10,333 nucleotides of DNA from Fischerella sp. (GTDB lineage: Bacteria; Cyanobacteriota; Cyanobacteriia; Cyanobacteriales; Nostocaceae): contig JANZYY010000148.1 in the NCBI GenBank assembly GCA_026419705.1, positions 1 through 10,333 of the forward strand. The letters are read 5' to 3'. The position numbers were made by a program, and so were the translations under genes. Below are positions 5,340 through 10,333 of the stretch, piece by piece. The notes under the pieces are model-generated. The model did no database searches and had not been told where the DNA came from. It saw only the letters and a list, made by a program, of their open reading frames with translations. Numbering within the stretch: position 1 is the stretch's first letter; the number at the start of each line of letters is the position of its first letter.

Positions 5340-5580
5340 TCTCAGCGTTTGCTCATTCATCAGACTAATATTACTACAACTCCCAGTCCGCAAAATGTAG
5401 CAAGAGCGATCGCTAACTTATTTTCCTGTGATGGAATCGCACTGGTTGCTGTGTTCTGTGACTGGGTTATTTTTTTACTTTTTTATTTGTTGTTATTTGC
5501 ACATTGACATAAATTGATGACCGTGTCCAAAGACACCTTGTCAAACTTAAAGATACAAATTTTCTCATGAAAAATAGCAA

Positions 5581-5593
5581 AATGATTCTCATT
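5581..5593. promoter_or_regulatory. Possible Fur/Zur-type box
   Basis: AATGATTCTCATT is an inverted repeat, AATGA-N3-TCATT, resembling half of the classic Fur-family operator (AATGATAATCATT core). TTCTCAT at 5586-5592 is repeated at 5562-5568, 24 bases upstream. The position, about 100 bases before the metal ATPase, makes a metal regulator site plausible. AT-rich sequence produces such motifs by chance, so confidence is low. Confidence 0.3.
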
Positions 5594-5656
5594 TCAAAAA
5601 TAGATATTTGCAATCAATAGTTGAAAATTGTCACTTGCAAAAATTAACTTCAACAA

Positions 5657-5682
5657 ATATATTTGAATTATTGTTCATATAT
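5657..5682. promoter_or_regulatory. ArsR/SmtB-family (ZiaR-like) operator
   Basis: The core is TGAA (5664-5667), six bases, TTCA (5674-5677), flanked on both sides by ATAT-rich arms. This is the imperfect 12-2-12 palindrome layout recognised by SmtB, ZiaR and other zinc-sensing ArsR/SmtB repressors, which release DNA when they bind metal. It overlaps the best -35 of the ATPase gene. The cognate repressor gene is not in the window. Confidence 0.65.
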
Positions 5683-5690
5683 GTTATGAT
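5663..5690 (+). promoter_or_regulatory. Probable promoter of the metal ATPase
   Basis: TTGAAT (5663-5668) and TATGAT (5685-5690) are 16 bases apart, a good match to a housekeeping promoter, with the operator lying over the -35 and spacer. The -10 directly abuts the ATG at 5691, so a start about seven bases after the -10 would leave that ATG off the mRNA. Either this is not the promoter in use, or translation starts further in. Confidence 0.5.
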
Positions 5691-7688
5691 ATGCTGAAGC
5701 GCCATAAAAAGCCTGAGAATTCACGCTGTAGCTGTGATGATGACCATGAACACAGCCATCATGAAAATCATAACCATAAACATCATCAAAATGAGAATCA
5801 TGGCCACGATCATCACCATCATGGCGGAGAATTGAACCTGAGAAATGAAATTTTCTCTTTAACTGTAATATTCGGTTTCTATGGTTTGGGTATAATTTTT
5901 GAGGAACAATTACATCATAAATTTTATAGTGTTGCTGAGTATCTGCTTTTTGTTCCTGCCTATCTCTTAAGTGGATGGAGCGTGTTGACCGCAGCAGGGC
6001 GTAATATTCTCAAAGGTAGAGTATTTGATGAAAACTTTTTGATGACGATCGCAACATTGGGAGCGCTGGCAATTCATAAGCTTCCAGAAGCAGTCGGAGT
6101 AATGTTATTTTATAAAATTGGGGAATTATTTCAGGATATAGCAGTTAGTCGTTCGCGCAATTCCATAAAATCTCTTCTCGAAGTCCGACCTGATTATGCC
6201 AACCTTAAGTTCGATGGAGCAATAAACAAAGTCTCTCCAGAAACAGTGAATATTGGTGATATTATCCTGGTCAAACCAGGAGAAAAAATTCCCTTAGATG
6301 GAGAGATTATCGAGGGAAACTCTCAAGTTGACACATCAGCATTAACTGGTGAATCTGTACCGCGAACTGTGAAAGCAGGAGAACCCGTTTTAGCAGGGAT
6401 GATGAACAAAATGGGACTCCTAACTATTCGAGTCACAAAAAGATTTAGCGAGTCTTCTATTGCTAAGATATTGGATTTGGTACAAAATGCCAAAAGCAAA
6501 AAAGCTCCCACAGAGAAGTTTATTACTAAGTTTGCCAGATACTATACACCAGTGGTCGTGGTTAGCTCCTTAGCAGTCGCTTTGTTACCTCCTTTATTTA
6601 TACCAGCAGCTACCCATGCTGAATGGGTTTATCGCGCTCTAGTTTTATTAGTAATTTCCTGCCCTTGTGGACTTGTGATTAGTATTCCCCTCGGTTATTT
6701 TGGAGGTATTGGTGGTGCTGCTAGACGCGGTATTTTAGTTAAAGGTGCTACTTATTTAGATACACTGACAGCAGTAAAGACAGTTGTCTTTGACAAGACG
6801 GGAACCTTGACAAAAGGCATATTTAATGTAGTACAAGTTGTTCCCAAAAATGGCTGGAATGAGCAAAACCTACTAGAATTAGCTGCCAAAGTCGAGGCTC
6901 ATTCTAATCATCCAATTGCCAAATCAATCCGGGATGCTTGCGATCAAACAATTGATGCATCGCAAGTAGAAAATTACTCCGAAATTGCTGGTTATGGTAT
7001 CAAAGCAGAGGTAGAAAATCGGGTAGTAATAGTAGGAAATGACCGATTATTACATCATGAGAACATTGCTCATGATGTTTGTGAAGTTGAAGGAACAGTG
7101 GTACACATAGCAGTAGATAATGTGTATGCAGGCTATATTGTCATTGCTGATGAATTGAAAGAAGATGCGAGAGAGGCTATTCGATATCTCAAGGGCTTGG
7201 GTGTAGAAAAAACAGTTATGTTGACGGGAGATGAAAATGCGATCGCTGCTCGTATTTCTCAACAATTGGATTTAGATTCATATCTGGCAGAATTATTACC
7301 AGAAGATAAAGTGTCTGCGTTGGAGAAACTATTCAACTCGCCTAAAAAGTATGGTAAAGTTGCTTTTGTTGGTGATGGTATTAATGACGCACCAGTAATT
7401 GCTAGAGCCGATGTTGGTGTGGCGATGGGTGGTTTAGGCTCGGATGCAGCCATAGAAACAGCTGATGTTGTAGTGATGACAGATGCACCATCAAAAGTAG
7501 CCCAAGCAATCCAAGTTGCGAAAAAAACCCACCGTATAGTTTGGCAAAACATCTTTTTCGCCATAGCTATCAAGGGTGTATTTATTCTGTTTGGTGCTAT
7601 GGGTTTGGCAACTATGTGGGAAGCTGTGTTTGCTGATGTAGGTGTAGCTTTATTGGCAATTTTTAACGCAACTAGAGTACTGAAGTAG
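5691..7688 (+). CDS. P1B-type ATPase, Zn2+/Cd2+ (Pb2+) exporter
   Basis: Integral membrane pump that exports divalent heavy metals from the cytosol using ATP. Hallmarks, in order: TGES actuator motif at 219-222, CPC metal-binding motif at 324-326 in a membrane helix, DKTGT with the phosphorylated Asp368, HP motif at 407-408, TGD at 512-514 and GDGIND at 561-566. Lys628 (NIFFAIAIKG) and Asp649 (FADVGVALL) sit where ZntA-type pumps have their Lys and Asp ligands, which points to Zn/Cd/Pb rather than copper. There is no N-terminal HMA domain. Instead residues 19-44 contain 14 His in 26, preceded by Cys13-Ser-Cys15. An ArsR/SmtB operator precedes the gene. The start is uncertain: ATG 5691 has no Shine-Dalgarno and touches the promoter. 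It converges on the sigma gene with a 22-base gap. It is a ziaA/zntA/cadA-type gene; the exact symbol is not assigned. Confidence 0.95.
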   Translation: MLKRHKKPENSRCSCDDDHEHSHHENHNHKHHQNENHGHDHHHHGGELNLRNEIFSLTVIFGFYGLGIIFEEQLHHKFYSVAEYLLFVPAYLLSGWSVLTAAGRNILKGRVFDENFLMTIATLGALAIHKLPEAVGVMLFYKIGELFQDIAVSRSRNSIKSLLEVRPDYANLKFDGAINKVSPETVNIGDIILVKPGEKIPLDGEIIEGNSQVDTSALTGESVPRTVKAGEPVLAGMMNKMGLLTIRVTKRFSESSIAKILDLVQNAKSKKAPTEKFITKFARYYTPVVVVSSLAVALLPPLFIPAATHAEWVYRALVLLVISCPCGLVISIPLGYFGGIGGAARRGILVKGATYLDTLTAVKTVVFDKTGTLTKGIFNVVQVVPKNGWNEQNLLELAAKVEAHSNHPIAKSIRDACDQTIDASQVENYSEIAGYGIKAEVENRVVIVGNDRLLHHENIAHDVCEVEGTVVHIAVDNVYAGYIVIADELKEDAREAIRYLKGLGVEKTVMLTGDENAIAARISQQLDLDSYLAELLPEDKVSALEKLFNSPKKYGKVAFVGDGINDAPVIARADVGVAMGGLGSDAAIETADVVVMTDAPSKVAQAIQVAKKTHRIVWQNIFFAIAIKGVFILFGAMGLATMWEAVFADVGVALLAIFNATRVLK

Positions 7689-7710
7689 GCTACGGCAGTT
7701 ACGAATTGTA

Positions 7711-8709
7711 CTAACTAGCTAGATAGCTGCTGACTTGCTCCTTATCTCTTCGTAGAGTATTCAGAGCTTGTTGTTCTAATTGTCGCACTCTTTCTCGACT
7801 AATGCCCATACGCTCACCAATTTGTACTAAGGAAAGTTCATACCCATCGGTTAAACCGAAGCGCAAATTTAATATTTCCTGCTGTTGGGGAGGAAGTTTG
7901 GACAATAAATTTTGCAGGTCTTGATGAAGAGATTTCTGAACAGTATAGTTTTCAGGAGATAATCCCTTATCCTCTAACAGATCCTGTAGTTGTGTATCCT
8001 GCTCAGTTCCTACTCGTATTTCTAGAGAAACAGGTTGACGAGAAAACTGCAAATATTCTCGAATTTCTTTAGGCTGTAAATTTAGCGCCTCAGCAATTTC
8101 AGTTGTAGTGGGAATGCGACCTAATTTTTGAGATAAATCTCTTTGAATAAATTTAATTTTGTTCAGCTTTTCAGTGATATGAATAGGTAAGCGGATGGTA
8201 CGTCCTTGCTGGGCGATCGCCCTTGTAATTGCTTGACGAATCCACCAGTAAACATAAGTAGATAACTTGTAGCCTCTGGTTGGATCAAATTTCTCAATTC
8301 CTCGCTCTAGTCCTAAAGTACCTTCTTGAATTAAATCTAAAAGTTCTAAGTTACGTTTCTGGTATTTCTTCGCGATTGAAACTACTAATCGCAGATTTGC
8401 AGCAATCATTTTCTGCTTTGCTTTATGTCCTTGATTGAGTAAATTAAGCAACTCCTCTTGGCTCATTTTCATCTGATTAGCCCATTCTTGCAGTGTCGGT
8501 TCACGCTTTAATTCCAGAGCCAATTTTTCCTGAACAGATAGCACAGCCATCATCTGCTGTACTTGTTTAGCCAAAAAAATCTCTTGTTCGTAGCTCAGTA
8601 GGGGAATACGTCCAATCTCATGGAGATAGGTACGCACAATATCAACTTTGGGTAGAGATTCTTGATTTTGGATACGAGCTTCGCTGTTTATGGAGCTTGA
8701 GTGATTCAT
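7711..8709 (-). CDS. Group 2 RNA polymerase sigma factor (sigma-70 family)
   Basis: Directs RNA polymerase to a subset of promoters; cyanobacterial group 2 sigmas (SigB to SigE) serve in stress and nutrient responses and are not essential. The 332 residues contain region 1.2 at about 22-55 (DIVRTYLHEIGRIPLLS), regions 2.1-2.4 at about 100-168 (AANLRLVVSIAKKY, LDLIQEGTLGL, YVYWWIRQAITRAI), region 3 at about 170-245 (RLPIHITEKLNKIK), and region 4 at about 260-322 with the -35-binding helix-turn-helix near 292-320 (IGERMGISRERVRQLE). There is no long N-terminal region 1.1 extension, as expected for group 2. ATG 8709 is used; GAAGG lies 13 bases upstream, farther than ideal. The SigB/SigC/SigD subgroup cannot be fixed by eye. 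The gene is convergent with the metal ATPase. Confidence 0.95.
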   Translation of the reverse strand: MNHSSSINSEARIQNQESLPKVDIVRTYLHEIGRIPLLSYEQEIFLAKQVQQMMAVLSVQEKLALELKREPTLQEWANQMKMSQEELLNLLNQGHKAKQKMIAANLRLVVSIAKKYQKRNLELLDLIQEGTLGLERGIEKFDPTRGYKLSTYVYWWIRQAITRAIAQQGRTIRLPIHITEKLNKIKFIQRDLSQKLGRIPTTTEIAEALNLQPKEIREYLQFSRQPVSLEIRVGTEQDTQLQDLLEDKGLSPENYTVQKSLHQDLQNLLSKLPPQQQEILNLRFGLTDGYELSLVQIGERMGISRERVRQLEQQALNTLRRDKEQVSSYLAS

Positions 8710-9056
8710 GGGTTGCTTATTACCTTCTTTTTATCTCGGTGTGCAATTACACTGTAGGGAGTAAAAGTCAAGAACCACGAAAAGAAATCTTTGGCGACTA
8801 TTAGGTATCAACACCAATAAGAACTGATATGTTTAAGTTAAAACTCGAATGTTTCAGAGTTATGTCAAAGACTTGAAGAGTATATGTCAACGACAATGAC
8901 AATAAAGTCACGTAGCTAAATTTTGATAACTTCAAACTGTTTTTTGCTATTTTTTAACTTTTTATATACATCGAGCCCGTGTAATTATTTATGGCTCACT
9001 CTCGCCCCACTCTCCCAGACGTTCCATCTCCAATGCCTAAAATTTTCGGTCTCCCT
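8710..9056. other. Intergenic region between the sigma gene and the transpeptidase gene
   Basis: No gene is seen. It includes the sigma promoter (8739-8771), the 8-base repeat TATGTCAA at 8861-8868 and 8883-8890 with further GACA/GTCA words up to 8915, and an AT-rich block near 8920-8970. No clear terminator was found after the transpeptidase stop at 9057, so read-through into the sigma gene is possible. Confidence 0.55.
8739..8771 (-). promoter_or_regulatory. Promoter of the sigma gene with an overlapping inverted repeat
   Basis: On the minus strand TTGACT (8771-8766) and TAATTG (8749-8744) are 16 bases apart, with TG directly before the -10. Transcription would begin near 8737, giving a leader of about 28 bases. 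GTGT-N6-ACAC (8739-8752) is an inverted repeat lying on the -10 and start region, a natural place for a repressor. It resembles only loosely the CRP-type TGTGA-N6-TCACA site. Confidence 0.45.
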
Positions 9057-9674
9057 TTAAGGTAGTATCGTTACTCGTGTGCCAATAGTTACCTGTTCGT
9101 ACAAAGCGATGACATCCTGATTGCGCAGGCGAATACAACCGTGGGAAACTGGCTGTCCAATCAATTCCTCTTGGTTAGTACCATGAAATCCAAGTTGGGT
9201 TTTTCCATCTGTCCAAATACCAATCCACCTTGCTCCTAGTGGGTTATCCGGACCAGGATAAATGATCTCACCAGTTTTAAAACTCTTAAAAATAGGATTT
9301 TTTTCCTTAGAGAACACCCTGAAAGTACCAATAGGGGTGCGCCATCCTGGCTTACCTATAGCAATTGGATAGCTGACCAATAACTTGTTTAGGCGATACA
9401 CGTAAACCTGGCGATCGCTCAGCTTCACAACTAAGTGAGTGTCAAGATTATTTAAATGAGTAGAAGGATTTGCTTGAGCTGGAAAATACTTAGAATTACC
9501 TTCCCTAGAGCGTAATTCTAATTCATGGAACTGGTTTGTTTGAGATTGGGTCTCAAGCGCACTTACTCGCTGACAGACACATAGCATTAAAGTTGCTGCG
9601 CCAAAACCAATAGAAAACGAACCAAGAAACAATGACCTGTTTCGAAGGAAATTCCAACTCAAACCGCCTACCAT
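9057..9674 (-). CDS. L,D-transpeptidase, YkuD domain (205 aa)
   Basis: Cross-links peptidoglycan stem peptides (3-3 links) or attaches proteins to peptidoglycan, using a cysteine nucleophile in the periplasm. A hydrophobic segment at about residues 15-35 is a signal peptide or membrane anchor. The catalytic domain runs from about residue 79 to the end. The signature is complete: His164 in FHGTN and SHGCIRLRN at 177-185 with catalytic Cys180, His178, Gly179 and Arg182. PIGTFRV at 114-120 and PGPDNPLGARW at 140-150 are typical of the family. It has one catalytic domain and no LysM or peptidoglycan-binding module, so it is a short form. ATG 9674 is the first start in the frame before the hydrophobic segment; only a weak AGG touches it. 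It lies downstream of, and in the same direction as, the Gln/Pro-rich gene, with a gap of 143 bases. Confidence 0.93.
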   Translation of the reverse strand: MVGGLSWNFLRNRSLFLGSFSIGFGAATLMLCVCQRVSALETQSQTNQFHELELRSREGNSKYFPAQANPSTHLNNLDTHLVVKLSDRQVYVYRLNKLLVSYPIAIGKPGWRTPIGTFRVFSKEKNPIFKSFKTGEIIYPGPDNPLGARWIGIWTDGKTQLGFHGTNQEELIGQPVSHGCIRLRNQDVIALYEQVTIGTRVTILP

Positions 9675-9817
9675 CCTGTAAATCAGTATTTCTGAACCTC
9701 AGCTGACAAGTAGAAACGTGAAATTAACCTCCCGAACGCCTGTGGTGTGAGCGTCTGCAGGGTTTTGGCAGAATGCAAAATCCTGAATTTAACCATAGTT
9801 TATTTCTGAGACATCCT

Positions 9818-10333
9818 TCACCAAGTTTGGGGAACAATCTCAGTCTCAGGGGTAGGTTGTTCTGTTGGTTGCTCTGGCTCTGTTGGTTGTGTTGGCTGAA
9901 TTTCCGGCGCCGGAGACGGAACGACTGGTACGCGCTGCGTAGTCTCCCTTTCCATAATACTTCGATATACTTCTGAAACATTAATCGCTCCGATTGGAGT
10001 TGGAGCTGGTGAGGGCGCCCAAGTAATCAGCCACTCAGAAGGATCGGTATTTATCATTACCCTTTGACCGAGAATCTGTCCCATATGCACTCGCTCTTCG
10101 CGAGGAATATTAACGTGTCTGGTTTCTCTATTGTCAAGCTCGATCATAACTATGTCACCAACTACACTGTAGACCCTACCAACTAGCTCTTGCTGCTCGA
10201 CTTCCTGCTGTTCTTGTTGCTGTTCGATTTCCTGTTGCTGTTGTTGATCGATTTCCTGTTGCTGTACTAGTTTTAATGTTTGGAACTGCTGTGCTCTAGA
10301 TACAGATGAGGATGGTAGTTGCGAAATGCTCTC
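9818..10333 (-). CDS. Gln/Glu-rich and Pro-rich protein of unknown function, C-terminal part
   Basis: The open frame runs off the right edge without a stop: 62 codons stand before the first ATG at 10147, so the visible 171 residues are the C-terminal part of a longer protein. From the edge they show a Ser-rich stretch, a Gln/Glu tract at about residues 24-49 built of QQQEI(D/E)QQ octads, then a compact, probably beta-rich segment (about 51-115) beginning VGRVYSVVGDIVMIELDN and including HVNIPREE and MGQILGQRV. The end is a Pro/Thr/Glu-rich tail ending PQTW. I cannot name the family. The small domain resembles the SH3/OB-like barrels of cyanobacterial envelope proteins of unknown function, which is inference. 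The gene precedes the L,D-transpeptidase in the same direction; co-transcription is possible but unproven. Confidence 0.8.
   Translation of the reverse strand, partial: ESISQLPSSSVSRAQQFQTLKLVQQQEIDQQQQQEIEQQQEQQEVEQQELVGRVYSVVGDIVMIELDNRETRHVNIPREERVHMGQILGQRVMINTDPSEWLITWAPSPAPTPIGAINVSEVYRSIMERETTQRVPVVPSPAPEIQPTQPTEPEQPTEQPTPETEIVPQTW
10187..10264 (-). repeat. Imperfect 24-base tandem repeat coding for Gln/Glu octads
   Basis: On the minus strand the unit CAGCAACAGGAAATCGA recurs about every 24 bases, and a third copy is diverged. It encodes QQQEIDQQ, QQQEIEQQ and QEQQEVEQQ in frame. The keeping of frame argues that the array is translated. Such repeats expand and shrink by slippage. Confidence 0.7.

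Larger units (their letters stand above)
5340..5690. other. Intergenic region between hupE and the metal ATPase
   Basis: No gene is seen. It contains a HIP1 site (5406-5413), a weak hairpin (GTGTC 5523-5527 with GACAC 5532-5536), a T-rich stretch (about 5467-5487) with no GC stem in front of it, a possible Fur-type site (5581-5593), and the operator and promoter of the ATPase. No regulator gene (arsR/smtB) is present here. Confidence 0.6.

Noticed and set aside
9724..9981. Frames on both strands between the transpeptidase and the Pro-rich gene
   Set aside because: They are low-complexity Leu/Arg-rich shadows of the Pro/Thr/Glu coding tail in other frames.

Overview
The window looks like the end of a contig from a filamentous, Nostocales-type cyanobacterium. 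Support comes from photosynthetic complex I subunit NdhB, an RbpA-type RNA-binding protein, a cyanobacterial TopA N-terminus, a group 2 sigma factor, ten copies of the HIP1 octamer GCGATCGC (about one per kb), a TTAGTGG/TTAGTAG heptamer tandem array, and long AT-rich intergenic stretches with palindromic repeats. Genus and species cannot be read from this. The extreme left end is not biological: bases 5-37 are an Illumina Nextera adapter ending in the 19-base Tn5 mosaic end, so the true sequence starts at base 38.

Layout. 38-240 (-): first 67 codons of topA, cut by the contig end. 718-1011 (+): small conserved protein of unknown function. 1012-1959: 948 bases without a convincing gene but with several palindromes. 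1960-2274 (+): cold-shock-type RRM protein, with a leader hairpin that pairs with its Shine-Dalgarno sequence. 2653-4215 (+): ndhB, followed by a palindromic repeat and a clear intrinsic terminator. 4662-5339 (+): HupE/UreJ-family membrane protein with a foldable leader. 5691-7688 (+): zinc/cadmium-type P1B ATPase with a histidine-rich N-terminus and an ArsR/SmtB-type operator in its promoter. The right part is on the minus strand: group 2 sigma factor (7711-8709), YkuD-type L,D-transpeptidase (9057-9674), and the C-terminal part of a Gln/Glu-rich and Pro-rich protein of unknown function (9818-10333, running off the edge).

How the parts relate. The large gaps and individual promoter or terminator signals suggest mostly single-gene transcription units rather than one operon. 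HupE (a probable nickel/cobalt importer) and the ATPase (a probable Zn/Cd exporter) form a metal-handling pair. The ATPase is tail-to-tail with the sigma gene, only 22 bases apart. The transpeptidase and the Gln/Pro-rich protein may be a cell-envelope pair.

I found no CRISPR array, phage, insertion sequence, toxin-antitoxin or other defence system. The most worthwhile leads are regulatory: the SD-sequestering leader of the RRM gene, the structured leader of hupE, and the operator/promoter/start-codon conflict at the metal ATPase.
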